Shown piece by piece: positions 16,872-25,283 of a DNA stretch of 64,000 nucleotides. The stretch comes from Diplocloster agilis (GTDB lineage Bacteria; Bacillota; Clostridia; Lachnospirales; Lachnospiraceae): assembly GCF_019042275.1 (NCBI RefSeq), contig NZ_JAHQCW010000006.1, positions 115,127 to 179,126 of the forward strand, read 5' to 3'. Position 1 is the stretch's first letter; each line of letters begins with the position of its first letter. A model generated the notes under the pieces. The model was given only the letters and a program-made list of their open reading frames with translations, was not told the origin of the DNA and did not search any database. A program made the translations under genes and the position numbers.

Positions 16872-17915
16872 TTATCTGTCATAATCTCTGTACTTGATGC
16901 CTTTGTACAATACAGTACCACACTCCAGCAAAATTGCAAAGATCACAATCAGCAAAAAGAAATTCGTCATCAAATTCCAGATCATAACCCCAAGGTCCGG
17001 ATTCATCTCCGGAAAAGCTTCCTGCAGCTGGGGAATAAACTGGGGATTCCAGATCTTGAACTGTGTGAAAATAAAGATACTTAACAGCAGGGAAATTCCA
17101 TTTCCGATGAGAACCACCACCGTTAATCGCATGGTATATCTGCCTTCGACCAGCTTGACGATCTCAGCTACAGCCGAACAGGCAAACCAAATGTAAAACA
17201 GCGGCATAGCCCTCTTCAGGACACTGAGCTGAAAAATCGGGATCCTGGTCATCACGCCGTCCCGGTACACAACTGCCCCTATAAACTGCGGTATAAACAC
17301 CATAATTACTAAAAGTATCATCAAAAAGATCAGACTGGCAATCGGCTCCCCCTTGGAAATTCTGGCATTTTTATCCGGCACCGGCGGCAGAAAATCCATC
17401 CCCTCCTGAAAGCTGAAAATATTCCCCGGAACGCCTGCCCGCTCCATAATGGCAAAGATCAGGGTAACCATGGCAAAGGCGGTAACCGCGCTTCCAAAGA
17501 TTGCCTCCAGCATCTCCCATACCGCCATAAACCACAATTGTCCGGTTCCTGCGAATCCGACGTCCAAACCGGAGGTCATCCGGCTGATCAATACCGCTGC
17601 CGGTCCGGCGATCACCGCAATGAGCAGCACAATCTTGAGAATCCAGATATATCTTGGATATAACTCAGGCCCGATCAGGTATCGCTTCTTTTCCCCGTAT
17701 TTGGCCGCCAGTTCCGCAGGGGTGCCCAGTTCCATCAGCACAATCTCGACGTCTTTCTTTTCCAAAGTCCTGCCCTTTGTCCGCTCCTCGATCATATCCC
17801 AGATCAAAGTACGCAGCTCCTTTAAAATATCCTTTTTATTTCTGCCGGGCAGAAACCGGTTCACCTGGTAAATATATCGTTCTATCATGTCCTCTGTATA
17901 CTTTTTGATATCCAT
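16872..17915 (-). CDS. HAAS-domain membrane protein, partner of the PadR regulator
   Basis: A 347-residue protein with an N-terminal HAAS signalling domain (residues 1-85: IERYIYQVNRFLPGRNKKDILKELRTLIWDMIEE and the ELGTPAELAAKYGEKKRYLIGPELY signature) followed by about six membrane helices. Such proteins are almost always encoded directly after a PadR regulator, as here: the PadR stop TAA is joined to this ATG, with GGAGG inside padR as ribosome site. HAAS proteins are thought to sense envelope or metabolic signals and transmit them to PadR-controlled genes. The specific signal is unknown. Confidence 0.87.
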   Translation of the reverse strand: MDIKKYTEDMIERYIYQVNRFLPGRNKKDILKELRTLIWDMIEERTKGRTLEKKDVEIVLMELGTPAELAAKYGEKKRYLIGPELYPRYIWILKIVLLIAVIAGPAAVLISRMTSGLDVGFAGTGQLWFMAVWEMLEAIFGSAVTAFAMVTLIFAIMERAGVPGNIFSFQEGMDFLPPVPDKNARISKGEPIASLIFLMILLVIMVFIPQFIGAVVYRDGVMTRIPIFQLSVLKRAMPLFYIWFACSAVAEIVKLVEGRYTMRLTVVVLIGNGISLLLSIFIFTQFKIWNPQFIPQLQEAFPEMNPDLGVMIWNLMTNFFLLIVIFAILLECGTVLYKGIKYRDYDR

Positions 17916-18260
17916 TTAGCAATCCTCCCCACTCACCAGCACGTTCAAATAGCTCTGCATGTTTTTCCAGTAATTCTTCAATTCCTCAAATATCTCTTTT
18001 CCAAAATCCGTTAACACATAATACTTTCTTGGCTTAGCCCCCTGGGTCTCCCATTCGCTTTTTAAAATTTGCTGTTTTTCCAGCCTGCGCAGCAGCGGAT
18101 ACAGCGTATTCGCTTCCACGCCGAATTCGTTCTGTTTCAATTCCTGAATCAGGGAGTACCCGTATTTCGGCGACTGCAGCCTGCTCAGGACGCTCAGAAC
18201 AACGGTGCCTCTGCGCATCTCGACCGCAAATCCGTTCAGAATTTCCTGGCGTTCATTCAT
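17916..18260 (-). CDS. PadR-family transcriptional regulator
   Basis: A 114-residue winged-helix repressor. The sequence MRRGTVVLSVLSRLQSPKYGYSLIQELKQNEFGVEANTLYPLLRRLEKQQILKSEWETQGAKPRKYYVLTDFG is a typical PadR DNA-binding domain, and the C-terminal helix gives dimerisation. It is the first gene of a two-gene unit with the HAAS membrane protein, its TAA touching the next ATG. A clear promoter (TTGACA, 18 bp, TATAAT) lies at 18327-18356, and a GTGT-ATGA-CACAC dyad in the spacer is a likely autoregulatory operator. Confidence 0.93.
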   Translation of the reverse strand: MNERQEILNGFAVEMRRGTVVLSVLSRLQSPKYGYSLIQELKQNEFGVEANTLYPLLRRLEKQQILKSEWETQGAKPRKYYVLTDFGKEIFEELKNYWKNMQSYLNVLVSGEDC

Positions 18261-18326
18261 ATGCTCTCTCCTATCAGATTTTCATCCTGGTATCAAATCT
18301 TTCAAATGCAAAATATTGTTAAATCC

Positions 18327-18356
18327 ATTATACTGTGTGTCATACACTATTGTCAA
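18327..18356 (-). promoter_or_regulatory. Sigma-A promoter of the padR-HAAS unit
   Basis: On the minus strand TTGACA (18356-18351) and TATAAT (18332-18327) are separated by 18 bp. The spacer contains GTGTATGACACAC, a short dyad that may bind PadR. Confidence 0.8.
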
Positions 18357-18381
18357 TAGAAGAATATTTTTTGAAGGGTCC

Positions 18382-18646
18382 GGGAGTAGAACAAAACGGC
18401 GGCGGGAGGGGCGGCCTATTCGCGGGGCGATACCGCTTCGGCCGGACCTAAGAACGGATAACTACGAAGGCAGGAGAACCTCTTATTAGCAGGGCCTGGA
18501 ACAAACTCGCCAAAAGGCGGCTCGGACAGTGTTCCAGGCCCTGCGAGGTTCTCCTGCCTTCTGCGTAACCCGTTCTAAGGACCGGCCTCAAGCCGTATCG
18601 CCCCGCGAATAGGCCGCCCCTCCCGCCGCCGTTTTGTTCTACTCCC
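18382..18646 (+). repeat. Giant covarying hairpin, copy A
   Basis: A 265-bp near-palindrome. From outside inwards: a 53-bp perfect stem; a small internal loop; CCGG and CCTAAGAACGG paired except for one A-A mismatch; an asymmetric loop (TAACTACGA left); a 17-bp perfect stem starting GAAGGCAGG; a left-only bulge TTATTA; a 14-bp perfect stem; and a 28-nt apical loop at 18503-18530 reading AAACTCGCC, seven bases, GGCTCGGACAGT. It is far richer in GC than the flanks. It lies between the divergent padR and DUF3788 genes, and outside both promoters. Copies B, C and D share loops and plan. Confidence 0.93.
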
Positions 18647-18818
18647 TGCTTTATCAAATGTCGGCTTGCTATGTGCAAACGGTATGGTTTTACAGTCGGA
18701 TTTGTACTGCTATTGAGGTTTGTTACTGAGGAAATTATTATTTATAAGTATGTCGTCTGGAAACGTCGTCTCGTTTTATCTATTGATTAGAATTTTGGGG
18801 TATCGCTTTTTATGTTGT

Positions 18819-18847
18819 TTGACAATTTTAAAGTTCGATCTTAGAAT
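18819..18847 (+). promoter_or_regulatory. Sigma-A promoter of the DUF3788 gene
   Basis: TTGACA at 18819-18824 and TAGAAT at 18842-18847 with a 17-bp spacer, 36 bp before the start codon. Confidence 0.8.
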
Positions 18848-18882
18848 AAAGGGAGATTGTAGTTAGGAGGGGACTTAATTGT

Positions 18883-19302
18883 ATGTATGAAAGAATGCTG
18901 GATAAGCAAGTAGAGCCAAGCGTGGATGAGATGGCCGCATATTGCGCCGGAAATGCGGAATTGTTTGTTTTGCTGAATGAATGGTTATCTGAAACATACG
19001 GAACTGTGCAGAAGGTTACTTTTCCCTACGGGAATCGTTATGGTTGGGGAATCGCGCATAGAATAAAACAGAAGCTGATCTGTAATATATTTGCAGAGAA
19101 GGATGCTTTCACCGTGATGATGCGCTTGTCAAATAAACAATTTGCATCTGTATATGGTTCGGTGCAGAATTATACCCGGGAACAGATCGATCATAGGTAT
19201 CCCTGCAGCGACGGGGGCTGGATTCATTATCGTGTCACAGAGAAAGAACATTGGGAAGATATCCGTAAGCTGTTAACGGTCAAATGTTCCAATGGGAAAT
19301 AA
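18883..19302 (+). CDS. DUF3788-family protein
   Basis: A 139-residue soluble protein. The segments LNEWLSETYGTVQKVTFPYGNRYGWGIAHRIKQKLICNIFAEKDAFTVMMRLSNKQ and the ending YPCSDGGWIHYRVTEKEHWEDIRKLLTVK fit DUF3788, a small domain of unknown function widespread in clostridia (the conserved W..R...K..C.lfPe.g.F.v.i.l pattern and GGWihf.v). GGAGGGG lies 11 nt upstream of ATG and a good promoter precedes it. It is monocistronic, ended by a hairpin at 19344-19413. No function can be given. Confidence 0.85.
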   Translation: MYERMLDKQVEPSVDEMAAYCAGNAELFVLLNEWLSETYGTVQKVTFPYGNRYGWGIAHRIKQKLICNIFAEKDAFTVMMRLSNKQFASVYGSVQNYTREQIDHRYPCSDGGWIHYRVTEKEHWEDIRKLLTVKCSNGK

Positions 19303-19343
19303 TTTAAATTAGTGAGACAGTACGACTTTTTTTATATGAGAAG

Positions 19344-19413
19344 GAGCGTGCAAAAGCAGGGCCATCCCCGAAGCTGCCCGGAGATTGTTTTGTTTTTGCA
19401 CGCTCTGATTTTT
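19344..19413. terminator. Hairpin terminator between DUF3788 and DUF1266 genes
   Basis: GAGCGTGCAAAA pairs with TTTTGCACGCTC around a 38-nt loop that contains GGGC/GCCC pairing, followed by GATTTTT. It lies between convergent genes and could act on both strands. Confidence 0.7.
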
Positions 19414-19428
19414 AGATATATATACCGG

Positions 19429-20184
19429 TTACCAGGATTTTTCCAGTTTTAGGTTCCAGTCAATCTGGTAGGGGTTATCTTTTTGTTCCAATAGCTTTTC
19501 GTATATGGCACGCCTCTCGTAGCTGGCGGAGCCTTCTTCGTCCATATCGTCTTCCTGCCAGTATTGGTAGCCGTACAGGTAGCTTTGCGCCATGTCCTCC
19601 CAGGAATCATAGGTATCCTGAAGGATCTGGGATATTTCCAGGGACTTATCCAGAGCCTCCTCTTTCGTATAAAAATCTACGATGTAAAACTGTCCCAGCA
19701 GTTGATTCGCCCGGCAATAATCCCAGGCGTCGATTGCGTGCTCCCCATATGTATCGTATGCCTCCAAAATGGAATACACATAAGCCTGATCCGCTTCCTC
19801 GAAGCTTTCTTCGATCAGCGCCTTCTGGTCCTCCGCACTCAGGTCCATCACGCCGTTTTCCTGAAGATAAGCAATGTCTGATGCGAACTGGGCCCGGTGT
19901 CCTTCTCCGATCAGCCAGTCCAGCTGCTCATCCGCGGATGCACGGTCCGTGATATCCCACCATTCCTCCAGGGAAGCCAGCAGCAGTTTCTTACTGCCCT
20001 CCACTTTATTCATGCCGCCGATCGCGTTTAGATTCCCGTTATTCGCCTTCGTCAATACGGCGTAGGTCGCGTTGATCCACCGGACCGTATCCGGAAGCGG
20101 TTCTTCCTGCTTTTTTGCCCCGCAGCCGGTTATTATCGTTAAGATCAGCAGAACCGCGGTCATGATTTGAATCTTCTTTTTCAT
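19429..20184 (-). CDS. DUF1266-domain lipoprotein
   Basis: A 251-residue lipoprotein. MKKKIQIMTAVLLILTIITGCG carries the lipobox ITGC. The rest matches DUF1266: LASLEEWWDITDRASADEQLDWLIGEGHRAQF near residues 70-100, then AWDYCRANQLLGQFYIVDFYTKEEALDKSLEISQILQDTYDSWEDMAQSYLYGYQYW. DUF1266 proteins often end in W...SYLxGyxxW and have no known function; most are cytoplasmic, so lipoprotein anchoring is a variation. AAAGGAG precedes ATG. It is a single gene. Confidence 0.82.
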   Translation of the reverse strand: MKKKIQIMTAVLLILTIITGCGAKKQEEPLPDTVRWINATYAVLTKANNGNLNAIGGMNKVEGSKKLLLASLEEWWDITDRASADEQLDWLIGEGHRAQFASDIAYLQENGVMDLSAEDQKALIEESFEEADQAYVYSILEAYDTYGEHAIDAWDYCRANQLLGQFYIVDFYTKEEALDKSLEISQILQDTYDSWEDMAQSYLYGYQYWQEDDMDEEGSASYERRAIYEKLLEQKDNPYQIDWNLKLEKSW

Positions 20185-20230
20185 TGTTTAAACTCCTTTT
20201 TTGTTTTGGTCCCGTATATTATAGCATAAC

Positions 20231-21271
20231 TCAGGGCTTGATTGCCCATTTTATTACAGAATCCTCTTTCTGTTCAAATATCCGGTAAGCTTCCATCGCG
20301 TTGTCAAGAGAGGTGCGGTGGGTAATCAGGCAGCGGGTATCCAGTTTCCCGCAGGCGATCAGACGCATGATTTCTTCACAGTGGGAAGCGTCCACTCCCC
20401 CTGTTTTAAAGACCAGATTTTTCCCGTACATGTCCGGGAGCGGTAAGGTCTGGGCCTGCTCGTACATGGCGATCACGCAGACAACTGCGTTTGGACGTGC
20501 GATCTGCCAGGCCATCCGGAAGCTTTCCTGGGAACCCGCCGCCTCCAGCACGGCATCCGCCCCTCTTCCCCCAGTCAGCTCCAGGATTCTCTGCCTTACG
20601 TCCGTATCCCCGGGATTCAGGGTTACGTCCGCCAGGCCTTCCCGCCGCACCAGCTCAAGCCGGCTGTCATCCACATCGATAGATATGACCGCGGACGGGC
20701 CGTATAATCCGGCACACATTAACGTACACAGTCCTGTAGGCCCGGCTCCGATCACCGCCACCGTATCGGCCGGTTTGATCTCTGCCAACTCCGCGCCCCA
20801 GTAACCGGTAGAGAGGATATCGCCGGTAAATAAAGCCTGCTCGTCACTTACGCCCTCCGGTATCAGGGTCAGCCCTTGATCCGCATGAGGGATACGCACA
20901 TATTCCGCCTGGCCTCCGTCGATCCGACAGCCCAGCGCCCAGCCCCCGTCCGGGTCCGTGCAGTTGTTCACATACCCGCGTTTACAGTAGAAACACTCCC
21001 CGCAGAAGGTTTCCACATTTACCGCCACCCGGTCTCCCGCTTTAAACCTTCTGACCAGGTTCCCTGTCTGTATTACCTCGCCGACAAACTCATGACCGAG
21101 GATTGTATTCTCTACCGCCCTTGGAACCGCTCCGTGCTTAATATGGATGTCACTGGAGCAGATGGTCGTCAGGGTAACCCGGATAATCGCATCCTTATCA
21201 TTTTGAATCACCGGCATGGGCCGCTCTTCCAAAGCCACTCGTCCGTTTCCTTTATAGACAACCGCTAGCAT
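20231..21271 (-). CDS. Zinc-dependent medium-chain alcohol/polyol dehydrogenase
   Basis: A 346-residue MDR-superfamily oxidoreductase. Catalytic zinc ligands are C in TTICSSD (about 38) and the HE of GHEFVGEV (about 60-61). The structural zinc loop is CGECFYCKRGYVNNC. The NAD(P) fold is VIGAGPTGLC (about 173-182). Such enzymes oxidise secondary alcohols or sugar alcohols. The gene follows a LacI-type regulator by one base (21271 against a stop at 21273), so it is almost surely controlled by that sugar-responsive protein and works on a polyol or sugar derivative. Exact substrate unknown. Threonine dehydrogenase is a less likely alternative. Confidence 0.9.
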   Translation of the reverse strand: MLAVVYKGNGRVALEERPMPVIQNDKDAIIRVTLTTICSSDIHIKHGAVPRAVENTILGHEFVGEVIQTGNLVRRFKAGDRVAVNVETFCGECFYCKRGYVNNCTDPDGGWALGCRIDGGQAEYVRIPHADQGLTLIPEGVSDEQALFTGDILSTGYWGAELAEIKPADTVAVIGAGPTGLCTLMCAGLYGPSAVISIDVDDSRLELVRREGLADVTLNPGDTDVRQRILELTGGRGADAVLEAAGSQESFRMAWQIARPNAVVCVIAMYEQAQTLPLPDMYGKNLVFKTGGVDASHCEEIMRLIACGKLDTRCLITHRTSLDNAMEAYRIFEQKEDSVIKWAIKP

Positions 21272-21272
21272 C

Positions 21273-22304
21273 TTACTGTCCTCCTCCTTGCTGATCCGTC
21301 GTCTCTCTTACAATCAACGTCCCTTCAAAGACGACACGGTCATCGACCGGATCCTGATCCAGCTTCCGGATCAGGATTTCAGCCGCCCGCTGTCCCAGCA
21401 GCCTTGTCGGCTGCGCGATCGTGGTCATGGACGGCTCCATCAGTTCACTCAGGGAAATATTGTCATACCCGATGATATTGATATCCCGGGGCACCTGAAT
21501 CCCCAGCCTTTTGAATTCTTTCAGGCAGCCGATCCCCAGCAGGTCGATAGCCGTCATGATGCTGTCCGGCCGCACCTCCAAACCGGCATAATAGTGGGCC
21601 GCCTTCGCCCCTGCTTTTATGTAATCCTGTTCCGCCTCCGTCTGGGTGCGGAACGCATATTCCTCATAGAATGGAAGGCCGCAGTCTCTTAATCCCTGCA
21701 GATACCCCTGGTATCTGGCCTCCGTAACACTGATGCTCACCGCGTTTCGCACATAGCCGATCTTTTTCTTTCCCAACTCATACAGATAGTGTACCGCGTT
21801 TCTCGTACTGGCGAATCCATCCGTGAAGACATAGGAAATACCCGGAATATCACGGGCGGTTTCGTCCATGAATACTACCGGGCGTTCTTCGGATACACTT
21901 TTCAAATAGTCCACCATCTTCGGGTTCATGTCATACGTATTGTAAATGATTCCGTCCACATTCCGTTTCAGCAGTTCTTCTATATATTCGGATTCTGTTG
22001 TGGTATGGCGCTCCGTATTACACACCAGTACCACATATCCGTATTTTAACGCCACATCCTCCACGCCCCGGAACATTTCCCCATAAAAAACGTTCGTATA
22101 TTCCGGAACCAGCATGGCGATCGTCTTCGTCCGTCCGGTTCGGATTCCCTTTGCAAAATAGCTGGGCGAATAATTTAGCTTTCGGATCGCCCGCTCCACT
22201 GCAGTTCTCGTCTGCTCTTTTACCTTGGGATCCTTATTGATTACCCTGGAAACCGTGGATTTTGACACCCCGGCTTCCTTCGCCACATCAAAAATTGTCG
22301 CCAT
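21273..22304 (-). CDS. LacI-family transcriptional regulator
   Basis: A 343-residue LacI/GalR regulator. The DNA-binding part ATIFDVAKEAGVSKSTVSRVINKD at residues 2-25 and the hinge YSPSYFAKGIRTGRTKTIAMLVPEYTN are canonical. The effector domain includes RQ-like DGIIYNTYD and the C-terminal LGQRAAEILIRKLD. It is co-directional with and immediately upstream of the zinc dehydrogenase gene, forming a two-gene sugar or polyol unit. No transporter is attached, so the inducer must enter by another system. Inducer unknown. Confidence 0.93.
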   Translation of the reverse strand: MATIFDVAKEAGVSKSTVSRVINKDPKVKEQTRTAVERAIRKLNYSPSYFAKGIRTGRTKTIAMLVPEYTNVFYGEMFRGVEDVALKYGYVVLVCNTERHTTTESEYIEELLKRNVDGIIYNTYDMNPKMVDYLKSVSEERPVVFMDETARDIPGISYVFTDGFASTRNAVHYLYELGKKKIGYVRNAVSISVTEARYQGYLQGLRDCGLPFYEEYAFRTQTEAEQDYIKAGAKAAHYYAGLEVRPDSIMTAIDLLGIGCLKEFKRLGIQVPRDINIIGYDNISLSELMEPSMTTIAQPTRLLGQRAAEILIRKLDQDPVDDRVVFEGTLIVRETTDQQGGGQ

Positions 22305-22346
22305 TTTCCCGTCTGTTCCCTTCCCTGTGTTTTTCTCTTCCCCGCA

Positions 22347-22745
22347 TCAATGAATCAGATTCAACAGCAGGACAAACATCATAATCACAGCCAATACAAT
22401 TATCACAATTCTGGCGGCCAGACGGCGCCTTCTCCCATAACTTTCCATCACAGCGGAATCTTCCCCGTCCAAGTCTTCCTCATCCTGTTTATCCTGAGCA
22501 GCCAGGAAAGAATCCTTCAGCACTTCTTTTGCGTTCTCCAACTGATCGTTTGATACAAAAATATCTTCCCCATATACGGAATAGCCCATGGAGACCCTTA
22601 AAAAGCTTCCCAATTCCCGATCTCTGCGGTAACAGGCAATCTGTTCGTTTTTCAGCAGCTCTTCCACCATCCCCGCCTCTACCTGATTGGAAACCGTTAA
22701 TAATTTTGAAAAATTCCCGATTGTTTGATTTTCTTTTTCGGCCAT
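22347..22745 (-). CDS. DUF2007-type signal protein with C-terminal membrane anchor
   Basis: A 132-residue protein. Residues 13-75 (KLLTVSNQVEAGMVEELLKNEQIACYRRDRELGSFLRV...YGEDIFVSNDQLENAKEVLKD) match DUF2007, a ferredoxin-like putative signal-transducing domain. An acidic linker and one membrane helix (RIVIIVLAVIMMFVLLLNLIH) follow, so the domain faces the cytoplasm. GAAGGGATAA precedes ATG. It is transcribed towards lacI-dehydrogenase but lies after a 42-bp gap. Role unknown. Confidence 0.82.
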   Translation of the reverse strand: MAEKENQTIGNFSKLLTVSNQVEAGMVEELLKNEQIACYRRDRELGSFLRVSMGYSVYGEDIFVSNDQLENAKEVLKDSFLAAQDKQDEEDLDGEDSAVMESYGRRRRLAARIVIIVLAVIMMFVLLLNLIH

Positions 22746-22836
22746 CTTCGTTATCCCTTCTGTCTTCAGATCCGTGAACCTTCTCCCTTCGGTCCCTTTT
22801 CCTATTTTTGTCCATTATAACATAATATGGCAGAAC

Positions 22837-23742
22837 TCAAAACATCAATTTCAACTGTTCGTACGAAGGTGTCTTCCCGTATGCTTCCACGATATCCTTC
22901 ATGCGGTACAGCAAGCCGTATTTTTCACATTCCTGTCTGAATATTCCCGCCAGGGCCTTGCTGTTTTGGCTTTCACACAAGTATTGGTCCGCATATACCT
23001 GCCTGTATCTGCGGCTCAGCCCCGGGTACAGACGGTCCAGCTGCCCAAAGTAATACTCTCTTTGATTTTCCCTTAAGGTAACGCCGAACAGGCCGTACAC
23101 AAACCGGGCCCGATGTTTGGCGGCCAGCCTCACAATATTTTTGACATTCTCCGGCGTATCGGTCAAAAACGGCAATAAGGGTGTCATCAAGACACCCGTA
23201 AAGATTCCCGCCCGGCTCAACTGCTCCATCGCTTCGAACCGCCTAGAGCTGACGCAGACGCCCGGTTCGATTTCAGCCGCCAGCGCATCATCCGCCGCCG
23301 TTATGGTAAATTTCACGATAACCGGCTGTTCCCAGCCGATCTGCTCAAACAAGTCCTGGTCCCTGACGGCCAGACTGCTCTTGGTATCCAGGGACACTCC
23401 GAATCCATAATCCCGGATCAGTTTCAGCGCTCCCCTTGTAAGAGAGCACTCCTTCTCGAAGGGGTTATAGGTGTCCGACATGGCTCCGATCCCGATTACC
23501 CCTTTCTTCCTCTTGCTTTTCAACTCTGTCTCAAGAATTTCCAGAGCCTTTGCCTTCCTTCTGACCCGGTCAAAGTCTTCTATCCGGTAACAGCTGCTGC
23601 GGCTGTCACAGTAGATACAGCCGTGGCAGCAGCCTTTGTAGAGATTCATATTATAATCGATACCAAACCATCCATAGTTCTTAGGGGCCGCCCTCTGTAA
23701 AATGGACTTGGCCGGTATCTCGTCCGGTAAAGGTAAACCCAT
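22837..23742 (-). CDS. SPL-family radical SAM protein
   Basis: A 301-residue radical SAM enzyme. The cluster cysteines are C38, C42 and C45 in KGCCHGCIYCDS. The sequence IGAMSDTYNPFEKECSLTRG and the TPLLPFLTDTPENVKNIV segment are typical of the Rv2578c/spore photoproduct lyase-like subgroup. That subgroup is conserved in bacteria but biochemically undefined. It lacks the SplB C-terminal Cys pattern, so DNA photoproduct lyase activity is not claimed. It is the last gene of a minus-strand series WYL regulator, GyrI-like protein, this gene, with a 39-bp gap. Confidence 0.88.
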   Translation of the reverse strand: MGLPLPDEIPAKSILQRAAPKNYGWFGIDYNMNLYKGCCHGCIYCDSRSSCYRIEDFDRVRRKAKALEILETELKSKRKKGVIGIGAMSDTYNPFEKECSLTRGALKLIRDYGFGVSLDTKSSLAVRDQDLFEQIGWEQPVIVKFTITAADDALAAEIEPGVCVSSRRFEAMEQLSRAGIFTGVLMTPLLPFLTDTPENVKNIVRLAAKHRARFVYGLFGVTLRENQREYYFGQLDRLYPGLSRRYRQVYADQYLCESQNSKALAGIFRQECEKYGLLYRMKDIVEAYGKTPSYEQLKLMF

Positions 23743-23781
23743 CCGCTCACTCCTGTCTTTTCGGTCAGCCTCCGAAGTCCG

Positions 23782-24243
23782 TTACCGGACCGCGATATAC
23801 ACGCAGATTTTCGGCTCCCTGCCTTCTTCGACCGGGTAGTATTCCTCAAAATCACCGGTAAAGGTGCGCTTAAGCGGCAGCTTCCATATCTCGCCCCAGA
23901 GCTGCCCCACCGCTTCCACTTCGTCCCCGTAAATCTCGAATCTGGCGTACCGGCCGGCCGGGATGACCTTTAGTACAAATGGTTCTGCGATCACATCCGG
24001 AACGGCCTTTACCTCACAGCCGACCGTAATCGAATACAAGCCCGCATCCTGGTTTTCATAATCCGAATACAGCCCGATCGCCCGGTCATTGCTCTTATCC
24101 TGAATCTGTCCGTAACAGCCCTGTCCGTAGAGCTGCTGCCAAAGTCCTCCGATCACTTCCTGCATCCGCGGGTCCTGATTCGAAGTCCTTCCCTCTAATC
24201 CGATCACTTTTTTCTCTTCCAGTGTAACGATATCATATTCCAT
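23782..24243 (-). CDS. GyrI-like effector-binding domain protein
   Basis: A 153-residue stand-alone effector-binding domain of the AraC/GyrI/Rob-C type (SOUL-like fold). The pattern begins YDIVTLEEKKVIGLEGRTSN, has LYSDYENQDAGLYSITVGCEVK in the middle and ends VIPAGRYARFEIYGDEVEAVGQLWGEIWKLPL...YYPVEEGREPKICVYIAVR. These domains bind hydrophobic small molecules and can act as resistance or hydrolase proteins. It is 62 bp downstream of the WYL regulator, and such pairs are common. Ligand unknown. Confidence 0.87.
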   Translation of the reverse strand: MEYDIVTLEEKKVIGLEGRTSNQDPRMQEVIGGLWQQLYGQGCYGQIQDKSNDRAIGLYSDYENQDAGLYSITVGCEVKAVPDVIAEPFVLKVIPAGRYARFEIYGDEVEAVGQLWGEIWKLPLKRTFTGDFEEYYPVEEGREPKICVYIAVR

Positions 24244-24305
24244 GTTTGTTGTCCTCTCTTTCTTTGATACAGACAGTATAACAAGGTAAATATGACATCA
24301 GTCTG

Positions 24306-25214
24306 TCATATATTATAAATCTGCATTATTTTTTTTAGCCTTCGGCAGAACTCCCTGCGGACACCTGCGGGGTTTAATACCTCCAGATACGGTCCGTATG
24401 CCAGAAAGTAACCATACATCCAATCATTTTCAACCATCTCAAAAGAAACCAGGAAGCTTCCGTCCTCCAACCGTTTCCGCTGCGTACTGCTGAATTCGTC
24501 ATAAACCCGGTAGGCCATCTCCGGAGCGATTCTTACCTCAACCTGAACACGCTTTCCATAAGCTTCCCTCTTCCCGGAATCCTCAAAATCCGGCGGTGTC
24601 TTTGGGATAAAAGTTTCCGTTTGGACGTCTACGTGTTCCATACGGGAAAGTTTAAAAAAGCGGAAATCCTGTCTCAGGCGGCAAAAGGCCAGTAGATACC
24701 AGTCCGCTCCCTTAAATACCAGCTTTACCGGTTCCACGATCCTTCGGTCGCACTCCCCATTCATACCGGAATAATCAAACTCCACGATCTGTTCGGAAAA
24801 GATCGCCTGCTTTATCTGCTCAAACCGGCCGCTGACGGAATTTTCCGGATTCCACCAGGAGAAATCGATCTGAACCCAGTCTGTGCGCTCCTTTCCGAAC
24901 AAAGCCGCCAATCTTGACAAGACCGGCTGTACCCCGTCGATCTTGATTGCGTTCATGCTTTGAAGGGATGTGAGGATCTGCTTTTGTTCCTCTTCAGACA
25001 ACACCGATTTATTCAGGACAAAGTCTTCCATCAGGCGGATTCCGCCATTTTTTCCCTTGCTGGTATAGATCGGGATGCCTGCCTGGGCCAGCGTGTCCAC
25101 ATCCCGGTATATCGTCCTGGTGGAGACCTCGAACCGCTGGGCCAGCTCTGAGGCTGTCATATTCTTCCTTTCCAGAAGCAGATATACCATTTCAAATAGC
25201 CGGCTGATCTGCAT
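24306..25214 (-). CDS. YafY-type HTH and WYL domain transcriptional regulator
   Basis: A 302-residue DeoR/YafY-type regulator. The N-terminal HTH reads ASELAQRFEVSTRTIYRDVDTLAQAGIPIYTSKGKNGGIRLMEDFVLN (22-70) and the WYL domain is PVKLVFKGADWYLLAFCRLRQDFRFFKLSRM (about 162-192), followed by the WCX C-terminal domain. WYL regulators respond to small ligands, often nucleotides. It heads the cluster with the GyrI-like and radical SAM genes. Giant hairpin B lies 70 bp upstream. Confidence 0.92.
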   Translation of the reverse strand: MQISRLFEMVYLLLERKNMTASELAQRFEVSTRTIYRDVDTLAQAGIPIYTSKGKNGGIRLMEDFVLNKSVLSEEEQKQILTSLQSMNAIKIDGVQPVLSRLAALFGKERTDWVQIDFSWWNPENSVSGRFEQIKQAIFSEQIVEFDYSGMNGECDRRIVEPVKLVFKGADWYLLAFCRLRQDFRFFKLSRMEHVDVQTETFIPKTPPDFEDSGKREAYGKRVQVEVRIAPEMAYRVYDEFSSTQRKRLEDGSFLVSFEMVENDWMYGYFLAYGPYLEVLNPAGVRREFCRRLKKIMQIYNI

Positions 25215-25283
25215 GGTGTTTTCCCCCTTTGACTTTCTGGCTTTAGTATATCATATAATGAGGCTTTACTGCAAAGGGGGGCC

